Source: Chlorobiaceae bacterium
Lineage (GTDB): Bacteria > Bacteroidota > Chlorobiia > Chlorobiales > Chlorobiaceae
DNA: 64,000 nt
Direction of reading: 5' to 3'
Assembly: GCA_013334965.1 (NCBI GenBank)
Contig: JAAXWO010000004.1
Location: forward strand, 1 to 64,000
The notes under the pieces were generated by a model that did no database searches, had not been told where the DNA came from, and saw only the letters and a program-made list of their open reading frames with translations. Each line of letters starts with the position of its first letter. The first letter of the stretch is position 1. This document shows positions 34,644 to 42,895 of the stretch, piece after piece. The position numbers and the translations under genes are program-made.

Positions 34644-35083
34644 AGATGAAGATGTTTATCGGCGGGCTCTACTGCCTGTTTTTCTTCGCGATGGTCAGCG
34701 GCATCGCGATTGCGTTTCGACAGTCAGAAGGGCTTGTCGAGACAAACTACTACGAGAAAGGCAATGGATGGTTTAAGGCCAAGGCGACCGAACAACAGCT
34801 CGGTCTCGAGATCACGGCTCCGGAATCCCTTGCGGCTGGGGTCAATGAAGTCAGTATACGCATCACTTCGCACGGAAAGCCATACGACGGAGCTGACGCC
34901 AAACTATTCGTAGGCAACGTTTCGTCCGGCGATCAAGACGTTTCGTACGTCATGCGGGAAACGGCCCCGGGAGTCTATCATGCCAGGGCGGTCATTCCCT
35001 TCAAGGGTAAATGGCTGGTCAGGATGGACCTTGCCGGCAACACACTCAAGACGAGCAGGTCATGGTTCTACGACATCCGTTGA
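34640..35083 (+). CDS. ccoH: CcoH/FixH, cbb3 oxidase assembly protein
   Basis: A 147-residue FixH-family protein with one N-terminal helix (FIGGLYCLFFFAMVSGIAIAF) followed by EGLVETNYYEKG, the family hallmark. The rest is a beta-rich periplasmic domain ending SWFYDIR. CcoH interacts with CcoN during assembly. The start is GTG at 34640, overlapping the ccoG stop, with AAGGAGG ten bases upstream; the ATG at 34646 is an alternative. The next gene begins within its stop codon. Confidence 0.9.
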   Translation: MKMKMFIGGLYCLFFFAMVSGIAIAFRQSEGLVETNYYEKGNGWFKAKATEQQLGLEITAPESLAAGVNEVSIRITSHGKPYDGADAKLFVGNVSSGDQDVSYVMRETAPGVYHARAVIPFKGKWLVRMDLAGNTLKTSRSWFYDIR

Positions 35084-35514
35084 AGATCCGGTCTTCCGTG
35101 ACACGCAGTTGCCGCGTTGGACTCATCCTTATGTCCCTGCTGGGTGCGACGACGGCAAGTTCTGAACCCATAGCGGACAGCAACGCTCTCCATAGTGGCC
35201 CCTGCACGAAAAAGCTTGCCGGTCGAAACGTCACGCTTGAAATTAACCCGAAACCGGTCAGGCATATGAACGACCTCTCGTTCAGGGTCACCGTCGATCC
35301 ATCGACAGCATTGCCTTCCGCGCTCCTGCTCGACCTCTCCATGCCAGGCATGCCCATGGGAAAAAACCAGGTGAAGCTGGCAAAAAAGAGCCCTGAAACG
35401 TGGGAAGGACGGGGGGTGATCGTCAGGTGCATGAGCGGAAGGAGGCTCTGGAAGGCGACCGTTCTGTCGTCCGATCTCGGCAATCCTGCATTTACCTTCG
35501 ATGTCCGTGACTGA
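35080..35514 (+). CDS. Exported FixH/YtkA-like protein in the cco cluster
   Basis: A 144-residue protein with a Sec signal peptide (VGLILMSLLGATTA, cleavage near SS-EP) and a small beta-sandwich domain of the YtkA/FixH type. The motif MPGMPMGKNQ in the middle is Met-rich and recalls Cu(I)-binding sequences; Cys near the mature N-terminus (GPCTKK) and a later VRCMSG may also bind metal or form a disulfide. The start is TTG at 35080 overlapping the ccoH stop, because it gives a complete signal peptide. It overlaps ccoI by 14 bases. It is not part of the standard ccoGHIS set and probably serves copper handling for CcoN. Confidence 0.75.
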   Translation: MKIRSSVTRSCRVGLILMSLLGATTASSEPIADSNALHSGPCTKKLAGRNVTLEINPKPVRHMNDLSFRVTVDPSTALPSALLLDLSMPGMPMGKNQVKLAKKSPETWEGRGVIVRCMSGRRLWKATVLSSDLGNPAFTFDVRD

Positions 35515-37924
35515 GGCCTCGCAATCCGGGACGGCCCGCTGCGCTCACTGCCTGCAGGAGATCGACACCGCCAGGGCGCTGACCGCCCTCATCGACGGCA
35601 AGAGGCTCAGCTTTTGCTGCCATGGCTGCCTCGGGGTCTATGAGCTCGTCCACAGCCAGTCCCTCGACGCCTTCTACAACCAGCGCTGCGATTGGAAGCC
35701 TGGCCGACCGGCCTTTGCCAGGGTCGACCCGGCTGCGTTTGCCGGCCAGGTTTCCGATGACGGCCGAACGAGCCGGATCGACGTCGTCCTGTCGGGAATC
35801 CGTTGCGCATCCTGCGTATGGCTGGTTGAAAAGGTCATCGGCCGTATCGATGGGGTGCTCTCTGCCCGGGTCAATTACGCTACCCGTCGCGCCCTCATCG
35901 AATGGCTGCCCGAAACCGTCCGGCTTGACGAGATCCTGCAGACGCTCTCTGGCATCGGCTATACCCCCCGCCCGGGAAGCCAGGCGGCATCGCTCGAATT
36001 CTCCGCCATTGAAAAAAGGGACCTGCTTCTCCGGTTCGGAACGGCAGGATTCTTTTCGATGCAGCTGATGCTCTTCACCGCAGCCCTCTATGCCGGTTTC
36101 TTCCAGGGAATGGAGTCTCGCTACCGCCTCGTGTTCCAGCTCATCTCATGGGCTTTGGCGACCCCGGTGATCTTCTACGCAGGATTCCCGTTCATCGCCG
36201 GCGCAATCCGTTCCGTCAGGGCCGGAGCGCTGAACATGGACGTGCTCGTCGCCCTCGGCTCCCTCTCTGCCTACGGTTACAGCGTCGCCATGATCTTCAC
36301 CGGCGGAGAGGTTTTCTTCGACACCTCCGCCATGATCGTCACCTTCATCCTGCTCGGGCGGTTCATCGAGGCGGGTTCAAGGCTGAAGGCTGGAAGCGCG
36401 CTGGTCTCACTGGCCGAGCTTCAGCCGAACGAAGCGCTCCTCGTCCAGGAAACAGGAGAGACGATTGTCGTCCCGCTCGACCGCGTCCGGACCGGCGACC
36501 TCATCGAAGTGATTCCCGGAGACCGGCTGCCGCTCGACGGAACGGTCGTCGAAGGAACCGCCGACGTCGACGAATCGATGCTGACGGGGGAATCCGCTCC
36601 TGTCCTGAAAACTCCAGGCAGCACGGTCTATGCCGGGACATCTTCACTGACCGGGCACATGAAGATAAAGGTTGCCGGCGACGCAAGGGAGACGATGCTC
36701 TCGAAAATCGTCAGGACGGTCGAGGATGCCCAGGCACGAAAAGCGCCGATCCAGGGAGTCGCCGACAGGACGGCCGGCCTGTTTGTTCCGGGCATCCTGC
36801 TCCTCGCCATGGCCACCCTCGCCTGGTGGCTCTCCGCAAAGGCCTCACCGGTGACGGCGGTCATGAACGCCGTGTCGGTCCTTGTCATCGCCTGCCCCTG
36901 CGCGCTTGGCCTGGCGACGCCGCTGGCCATCCTCGTCGCCACCACGGCCATCGGGAAAAAAGGGATACTCGTCAAAGGTGGAGATATCTTCGAGTCGGTC
37001 TCGAAAACGACGACCATCGTACTCGACAAGACAGGCACCCTCACCAGGGGAAAACCAACGATCGTCGACTGTTTCGACTATGGCGTTTCAGACCGGTTCA
37101 TGCAGCACTGCGCATCCCTGGAAGCATGGTCTGAGCATCCCGCCGGAAAAGCGATAGCAGCGTCATGGAAGGGAGATCGACTCGACGTCGATGATTTCAG
37201 GGCGACCCCCGGCATGGGTGTCTCCGGATTCATGGACGGATGCGAGTGGCATGCCGGAACGCCGGCTCTGCTCGAACGACAGGGAGTGACCGTCGATCCT
37301 GAATGCCTCCGTCAGGCCGGGTTCCTCGAAAAAGCGGGCAAGACCACTGTCTTCGTGGCCTGCGGCGGCAAGGTCGCCGGATTGGTCGGACTGATCGACG
37401 ATCTCCGTGAAGATGCCGTCGAAATGATCACATCCCTCAGGAGTCCGGGACTTCGACTCGTCATGATGACTGGAGACAATGAGGGCGTCGCCCGATATGT
37501 CGCGTCCCAGTGCGGCATTACCGATGTCAGGGCCGCACTTGGCCCCATCGGTAAATCCGAGGCGATCAGGCATCTGAAAAAACACGGCGAAACCGTCATG
37601 ATGGCCGGAGACGGCATCAACGACGCCCCTGCGCTCACTGAAGCCGACACGGGGGTTACCCTCGGAACAGCGACAGGCATCGCGCTGGAAAGCGCCGGTG
37701 TGGCCATACTCAACGACGACCTCAGGCTCATCGCGACCCTTTTCGCCCACTCCAGAAAATGCTTTTCAATCATCCGCCAGAACCTCGCATGGGCATTCGG
37801 CTACAACATGGTCGCCATTCCGCTGGCCGTTTCCGGCCTGCTGCACCCGATCGTATCTGCACTGCTCATGGCATTGAGCTCACTGGTGGTCGTAGCCAAC
37901 TCGCTGCGTCTGAGAACATCCTGA
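35501..37924 (+). CDS. ccoI: CcoI-type copper-transporting P-type ATPase
   Basis: CcoI exports Cu(I) across the inner membrane for CuB insertion into CcoN. The 807-residue protein has a cysteine-rich N-terminal metal-binding domain (CAHC at 14-17, CCHGC at 39-43), a heavy-metal-associated domain with GIRCASCVW (Cys102, Cys105), eight membrane helices, the transport motif CPC near residue 465, the phosphorylation motif DKTGTLT near 509, and AGDGINDAPAL. The family-specific TGES loop (MLTGESAPV) is present. It follows the YtkA-like gene with a 14-base overlap and is followed by ccoS. Confidence 0.96.
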   Translation: MSVTEASQSGTARCAHCLQEIDTARALTALIDGKRLSFCCHGCLGVYELVHSQSLDAFYNQRCDWKPGRPAFARVDPAAFAGQVSDDGRTSRIDVVLSGIRCASCVWLVEKVIGRIDGVLSARVNYATRRALIEWLPETVRLDEILQTLSGIGYTPRPGSQAASLEFSAIEKRDLLLRFGTAGFFSMQLMLFTAALYAGFFQGMESRYRLVFQLISWALATPVIFYAGFPFIAGAIRSVRAGALNMDVLVALGSLSAYGYSVAMIFTGGEVFFDTSAMIVTFILLGRFIEAGSRLKAGSALVSLAELQPNEALLVQETGETIVVPLDRVRTGDLIEVIPGDRLPLDGTVVEGTADVDESMLTGESAPVLKTPGSTVYAGTSSLTGHMKIKVAGDARETMLSKIVRTVEDAQARKAPIQGVADRTAGLFVPGILLLAMATLAWWLSAKASPVTAVMNAVSVLVIACPCALGLATPLAILVATTAIGKKGILVKGGDIFESVSKTTTIVLDKTGTLTRGKPTIVDCFDYGVSDRFMQHCASLEAWSEHPAGKAIAASWKGDRLDVDDFRATPGMGVSGFMDGCEWHAGTPALLERQGVTVDPECLRQAGFLEKAGKTTVFVACGGKVAGLVGLIDDLREDAVEMITSLRSPGLRLVMMTGDNEGVARYVASQCGITDVRAALGPIGKSEAIRHLKKHGETVMMAGDGINDAPALTEADTGVTLGTATGIALESAGVAILNDDLRLIATLFAHSRKCFSIIRQNLAWAFGYNMVAIPLAVSGLLHPIVSALLMALSSLVVVANSLRLRTS

Positions 37925-37933
37925 ACCACTCCC

Positions 37934-38104
37934 ATGGAAAGCACCTTCTACCTGATCGGCATAGGATTCGTCTTCGGCCTCGCCGCATGGCTCCTGTTCC
38001 TCTGGGCAGTCAAAAGCGGCCAGTTCGACGACGCAGAAGCGCCGAAATACCGGATGCTCGACGACGATGACGAACCGCCGCACAAAACAACGCCGAAATC
38101 ATGA
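37934..38104 (+). CDS. ccoS: CcoS, cbb3 oxidase maturation protein
   Basis: A 56-residue protein with one N-terminal helix (about 6-26) followed by LWAVKSGQFDDAEAPKYRML and an Asp-rich tail. The WAVKSGQFDD block is the CcoS signature. CcoS is needed to insert heme and copper into CcoN. It starts nine bases after ccoI and its stop overlaps the next gene (ATGA). Confidence 0.92.
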   Translation: MESTFYLIGIGFVFGLAAWLLFLWAVKSGQFDDAEAPKYRMLDDDDEPPHKTTPKS

Positions 38105-38781
38105 ACGGTGAAGCCTTTGCCATGCTCATGGCCGGACTTGCCGGAGGATTCGGCCACTGCATCGGCATGTGCGGGCCGGTGGTCGCATCGTACTCCCTTG
38201 GCGAAAACCGCCAAGGAGTGCTTCACCACCTGCTCTACAACCTTGGAAGGATCATGACCTACACCTTCCTTGGAGCGCTGGTCGGCCTGACGGGTTCGTT
38301 TCTCGGAATCGCTACCTCAATCGCTCCTGTCCAGAAAGCCGTCATGGCGCTGACCGGCGTTGCCGTCGTCCTTATGGGCATGGCAACGGCCGACTGGCTC
38401 CCGTTCGGGCGTTCAATTGCAGGTTGCGCCCCGGTCTTGCCGACCATCCGCAAAACCTTGTCGCTCTTCAGAGGCCCGCGATCGATCGGCAGCTACTTCC
38501 CCATGGGTGTCGTGCTCGGGTTTCTCCCTTGCGGCCTGACCTATACGGCGCTTCTGGCCGCAGCACGCGCTGCAATGGACGGGCACGACCGATTTTCGGG
38601 AATGATGCAGGGCGGGATCATGTTGTTTCTCTTCGGCCTTGGTACGACGCCAGCGCTCTTGTTCGTCGGCACACTTGCCGGAGGCATGGGTGAAAAGAGC
38701 CGGACATGGTTATACCGGCTGGCGAGCCTGATCATGATCGGGACAGGAATATGGTTCATTGCCGGTGCGTTCCGCTCCTGA
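38101..38781 (+). CDS. TauE/SafE-family membrane protein linked to cbb3 assembly
   Basis: A 226-residue membrane protein with about six helices and the motif GGFGHCIGMCGPVV, characteristic of the SafE/COG2836 branch often found after ccoS. Later blocks are LGFLPCGLTYTAL and GGIMLFLFGLGTTPALL. It starts within the ccoS stop. The GHCxGMCGP and PCG motifs suggest a metal or thiol role; a transport or copper-assembly function is likely from context but not shown. It is the last gene of the cluster; cydD begins 127 bases further on. Confidence 0.85.
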   Translation: MNGEAFAMLMAGLAGGFGHCIGMCGPVVASYSLGENRQGVLHHLLYNLGRIMTYTFLGALVGLTGSFLGIATSIAPVQKAVMALTGVAVVLMGMATADWLPFGRSIAGCAPVLPTIRKTLSLFRGPRSIGSYFPMGVVLGFLPCGLTYTALLAAARAAMDGHDRFSGMMQGGIMLFLFGLGTTPALLFVGTLAGGMGEKSRTWLYRLASLIMIGTGIWFIAGAFRS

Positions 38782-38908
38782 AAATCACCCGTTACCGAAA
38801 GCCTCGTCAGGTCAAATCGTTTCGGTGAATTTTTTAGATTAATTTCATATTATTACAACCGTTCACCGCATTCACCCCGGCTCCGACAGGAGCTGACAAT
38901 TCCAGTAC

Positions 38909-40645
38909 ATGAACCTTGACAAGAACCTCATCAGGCTTCTCAAAGAGGAGAAACGGCCGTTCATCCTTTCGGGCATTCTTGGCTCGATCGGGGCCCTGAT
39001 GCTCATCTGTCAGGCATGGGCCCTGGGCGGCATCATCGAACAGCTTTTTAAAGCCTCCGGTGACGGCAGCGGCATCCTGCCCCTTTCCGGGCTATTCGCG
39101 CTCTTCAGCCTTCTTCGCATGCTTACGAACTGGGCGGGAAGCCAGGCCGCCAAACGCGGGACGATCCGGATCAGGCAGAAACTTTCACATCGGCTGGCCG
39201 AAGCGGTAGCCGATCTCGGGCCCACATTCGCACGTTCCGAACAGAGCGGCAGACTTGTGACAACGATGCTCAAGGGGGTAGAATCGATCGATGCCTATTT
39301 CAGCCAATACATCCCTCAACTCCTCCTGGCGCTGGTGACACCGGTGCTGATCCTTGCTGCCGTTTTTCCATCGGACTGGATTGCAGGCGCAATCATGGTC
39401 GTATCCGCTCCCCTGATCCCCTTCTTCATGATCGTGATCGGTCGTTCAGCCAAAGCGGCTACCGAAAAGCAGTGGACGACGATGAGCAGGATGAGCGGCT
39501 ACTTCCTCGACATGCTCCAGGGGCTGACGACCCTGAAACTTTTCGCACAGGAAAAAACTCGACGGAACGGCATTGAAGAGGCGAGCGAAAACTTCCGGCG
39601 CTCAACAATGAAAGTGCTCAAGATAGCCTTTCTCTCCTCCCTGACGCTTGAACTGGTCGGCACCATAGGCATCGCCGTCGTCGCCGTCAACATCGGCCTC
39701 CGACTGACCTCAGGCGCCATACCTTTCCGCCCGGCAGTGTTCATTCTCCTGCTGATACCTGACTTCTACCTCACCCTGAGACAGCTCGGCACGAAGTTCC
39801 ACGCAGGCATGGAAGGGGTCACCGCATCGAAAGAGATGCACGAGATCCTCGACAGGAGCGCCAGCCTCAAGAGAGCCGCGGGCAAGCTCGACCTGCCGAA
39901 AGCAGCAATAAGCCGCCCTATCGTCCTCGACGACATCGGCTTTACCTTCCCCGGCAGCCAGAAACCAGCGCTCGAAGCGGTCAGTTGCACCCTCTTGCCA
40001 GGAACGGTAACGGCGCTGACAGGTCCCAGCGGTGCGGGGAAAAGCACACTCATGAACCTCCTGCTGCGGTTTATCGAACCAGGCGAGGGGAAGCTTTCGC
40101 TCGGCGACGTCCCTGTCGCCAATTACTGTCAGGCGGCCTGGTACCGCAACATTGCCTGGGTTCCCCAGCACCCGTTCCTGTTCAATGCCACCATCAGGGA
40201 TAACCTTCTGATGGCGAGGCCTGAGGCGACATACGAAGAGATCGAAACAGCGCTCCGCCAGGCGGGACTTGTCGAAATGGTAAGTTCGCTTCCCGATGGA
40301 CTTGAGACCATGATCGGCGAGCAGGGTGCTCGCCTGAGCGGCGGTGAGGCCCAGAGGCTATCCCTTGCCAGGGCGTTCCTCAAAGACGCACCGATCCTTT
40401 TGCTCGACGAACCGACCTCGCACACCGATCCGATCCTCGAAACCCGACTGCGTGCAGCCATGGCTGAGCTGATGCGTGGGCGGACCGTCGTCATGATCGC
40501 CCACAGGCTTGAAAGCATCAGAAACGCCGACCGGATCATCGTGCTCGACAGCGGGCGGGTAGTACAGTCCGGAACACATGAAGAGCTGACTGCAACCGAT
40601 GGTTTTTATCGTCGCGCCGTGCTTTCATCGATGGAGGCGGCATGA
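38909..40645 (+). CDS. cydD: Thiol reductant ABC exporter, CydD subunit
   Basis: CydD and CydC form a heterodimeric ABC exporter of glutathione/cysteine to the periplasm, needed for assembly of cytochrome bd and c-type hemes. The 578-residue protein has an N-terminal six-helix exporter domain and an ATPase domain with Walker A TGPSGAGKS, signature RLSGGEAQRLSLA and Walker B ILLLDEPTSH. The D-loop has TDP. It overlaps cydC by four bases. No cydAB genes are in the window; next to a cbb3 cluster its job may be c-type heme maturation. Confidence 0.92.
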   Translation: MNLDKNLIRLLKEEKRPFILSGILGSIGALMLICQAWALGGIIEQLFKASGDGSGILPLSGLFALFSLLRMLTNWAGSQAAKRGTIRIRQKLSHRLAEAVADLGPTFARSEQSGRLVTTMLKGVESIDAYFSQYIPQLLLALVTPVLILAAVFPSDWIAGAIMVVSAPLIPFFMIVIGRSAKAATEKQWTTMSRMSGYFLDMLQGLTTLKLFAQEKTRRNGIEEASENFRRSTMKVLKIAFLSSLTLELVGTIGIAVVAVNIGLRLTSGAIPFRPAVFILLLIPDFYLTLRQLGTKFHAGMEGVTASKEMHEILDRSASLKRAAGKLDLPKAAISRPIVLDDIGFTFPGSQKPALEAVSCTLLPGTVTALTGPSGAGKSTLMNLLLRFIEPGEGKLSLGDVPVANYCQAAWYRNIAWVPQHPFLFNATIRDNLLMARPEATYEEIETALRQAGLVEMVSSLPDGLETMIGEQGARLSGGEAQRLSLARAFLKDAPILLLDEPTSHTDPILETRLRAAMAELMRGRTVVMIAHRLESIRNADRIIVLDSGRVVQSGTHEELTATDGFYRRAVLSSMEAA

Positions 40646-42360
40646 AAACCTTTCTCAGGCTGACCGGCCTCACCAGGCCATTCGCATGGTGGATGCTCCT
40701 TGCAGCCCTCATCGGCTTCGCCGCCATCGGCAGCAGCATCGGCTTGCTGATGACCTCGGCATGGCTGATATCCAGGGCCTCCCTGCTCCCTCCCGCCTCG
40801 GCGCTGAAGTTCGGAATCGTTGGAGTCCGCGTCTTCGGTGGCGCCCGTGGGTTGCTGCGCTATGCTGAACGGCTCATTTCGCACAACACCACCTTCAGGA
40901 TACTGACCAGGCTGCGTCTATGGTTTTACGATGCCCTGGAACCCCTGGCTCCGGCCCGTCTGGCGTCCTTCAGAAGCGCAGACCTGCTCAAACGCATCAC
41001 CGACGATATCCAGAGCCTCGAAAACATCTACTCCAGGGTGCTCGCACCGCCGATCACGGCAATGCTGGTCACGGCGCTGGTCTGGGCCATTGTGGGCACA
41101 TGGTCGCTCAACGCCGCTGTCGGCGTACTCTTTTGCCAGCTCATGGCTGGCATCCTGGTGCCGTTCATCACCGTTAAAGCCGCACAAGGAACCGCCAAAG
41201 GCATCATGCAACAGCAGGCCGAACAGCAGCTCCTGGCCGTCGACATGGTTCAGGGCCTCGGCGAACTGCATGTTTTCGGGATGCTCGAAAACCACCTTCA
41301 GCGGATGCACGAGGCGGAGGAGAAAAAGCTCGCCCTTGAAAAAAAGAGCGCATTTTTCGAAGGGCTTCATGAATCGCTGAGCGGGTTGGCCATGAATGCG
41401 GCCGTCATATGGGTACTCTGGTCGATGCTTCCCATGATCAAAACCGGCATGGTCAGCAGCATCACCCTTACCGCAATCATCTTTGGCGTGATCGCCTCCT
41501 TCGAGGCATTCCTGCCCCTGACCGGTGCGATGCAGCACATGGAGGCCGATATCCGGGCCGGGGACCGCCTGTTTGAGATCATCGACGCTGAACCGGAAGT
41601 GAAGGCCCCCCAACACCCGGAACCGCTACCGGTTCATCATGACATCGTGGTGAAAGCGCTCTGCTTCACCTATCCCGGCAGCACAATTCCAGCAATCGAC
41701 GGCGTCTCGTTCTCAGTGCCCCAGGGAGGAAGAACTGCCATCGTCGGGCCCAGCGGAGCAGGTAAATCGACGATCACCTCATTGCTTGTGCGGTTCTGGA
41801 ACCCATCAGCCGGCTCCATCTCTATTGGCGGCAGGGATATGGCCTCTCTCGATCCGGAAGGAGTCCGCAGGGGCATCGCGGTCGTCTCGCAACGCACCTA
41901 CCTCTTCGGTCAGACGGTTCGCGAGAACCTTCTGCTCGCTGCACCAGGAGCAGACGACAAAACATTGAAAGCGGCTCTCTCGGCTGCCGGGCTTGAAAGC
42001 CTGCACGATCGGCTCGACGACTGGGCGGGACAGTACGGAATGAACCTCAGCGGCGGCGAAAGGCAGCGTCTCGCCATAGCGCGCATGATCCTTCAGGACG
42101 CGCCGGTGATCGTGCTGGACGAGGCGACGGCCAACCTGGACGCAGTCAACGAACAGGCGGTACTGGACACCATCGACAGGGTATCGGCAGGGAAAACCCT
42201 CATTGCCATCACGCATCGCCTGCAACGAATGGAGCGATTCAACCAGATCATCGTACTGAACAAGGGAGTGGTAGTGGAAGAGGGAGGGCACGAAGATTTA
42301 CTGCGACTCAACGGCTTCTATGCCGGAATGTGGCGTCTCCAGCACGAAACGATGCTGTAA
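40642..42360 (+). CDS. cydC: Thiol reductant ABC exporter, CydC subunit
   Basis: The 572-residue partner of CydD. It has a six-helix membrane domain beginning LRLTGLTRPFAWWML, Walker A VGPSGAGKS, signature NLSGGERQRLAIA and Walker B VIVLDEATANLD. The start overlaps the cydD stop (ATGA), showing tight coupling. A hairpin lies about 54 bases after its stop (CCTGCGTT...AACGCAACAGG, 42414-42438), possibly terminating the cydDC unit. Confidence 0.92.
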   Translation: MKTFLRLTGLTRPFAWWMLLAALIGFAAIGSSIGLLMTSAWLISRASLLPPASALKFGIVGVRVFGGARGLLRYAERLISHNTTFRILTRLRLWFYDALEPLAPARLASFRSADLLKRITDDIQSLENIYSRVLAPPITAMLVTALVWAIVGTWSLNAAVGVLFCQLMAGILVPFITVKAAQGTAKGIMQQQAEQQLLAVDMVQGLGELHVFGMLENHLQRMHEAEEKKLALEKKSAFFEGLHESLSGLAMNAAVIWVLWSMLPMIKTGMVSSITLTAIIFGVIASFEAFLPLTGAMQHMEADIRAGDRLFEIIDAEPEVKAPQHPEPLPVHHDIVVKALCFTYPGSTIPAIDGVSFSVPQGGRTAIVGPSGAGKSTITSLLVRFWNPSAGSISIGGRDMASLDPEGVRRGIAVVSQRTYLFGQTVRENLLLAAPGADDKTLKAALSAAGLESLHDRLDDWAGQYGMNLSGGERQRLAIARMILQDAPVIVLDEATANLDAVNEQAVLDTIDRVSAGKTLIAITHRLQRMERFNQIIVLNKGVVVEEGGHEDLLRLNGFYAGMWRLQHETML

Positions 42361-42895
42361 GGCTTTCGATGTAATGCTGCTCCAATCATGACCATAAACA
42401 CCCTTAAGACTTTCCTGCGTTGACATGAACGCAACAGGGTAAAGGTCTGTATTATTATTGGTGAAAAATCTTTCTCAGTATCCTGTCACAAGGCGTTGAG
42501 CTTATTGGCGGTGATTGTTCTTCAAGCAATAAAAAGATTCATTATGCCGGAAATAACGACAAGGTTTTAAGCAATAAGTGTAGCAAGCACAACTCCCCAT
42601 CAAACCATCAGATTCCAGAGCCACAAACAGTTCTGATCGACATCCGGAATTCATTTCATTACATTTATGTGAACCATTATCTACTTTATTTCGTTATGGT
42701 TTTTTACAGTAAATTGTGTAAGTGAAACAAATAAAGGGATGATATATACATCGCCACAAAGCATACACCAAACACATATAAGATCAGCGCTCTTTATAAT
42801 AAAGCAATCGAATAGTGGATCCGTGCTTCTTACAACCTGAGACTCTGCAACTGGAAAACCCGTTGCCGGGCAAACCCGATTCAAGTAGTCAAGGG
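42361..42895. other. AT-rich intergenic region, no gene recognised
   Basis: About 535 bases without a supported gene. An imperfect hairpin CCTGCGTT/AACGCAACAGG at 42414-42438 is the probable cydC terminator. The rest is more AT-rich than the flanks and marks the start of a second accessory stretch. A frame joined to the following protease gene is open from 42815, but the signal peptide begins only at 42896. Confidence 0.5.

Noticed and set aside
36148-37134. 328-codon frame within ccoI
   Set aside because: Alternate frame of the ATPase; extremely Arg-rich composition typical of shadows.
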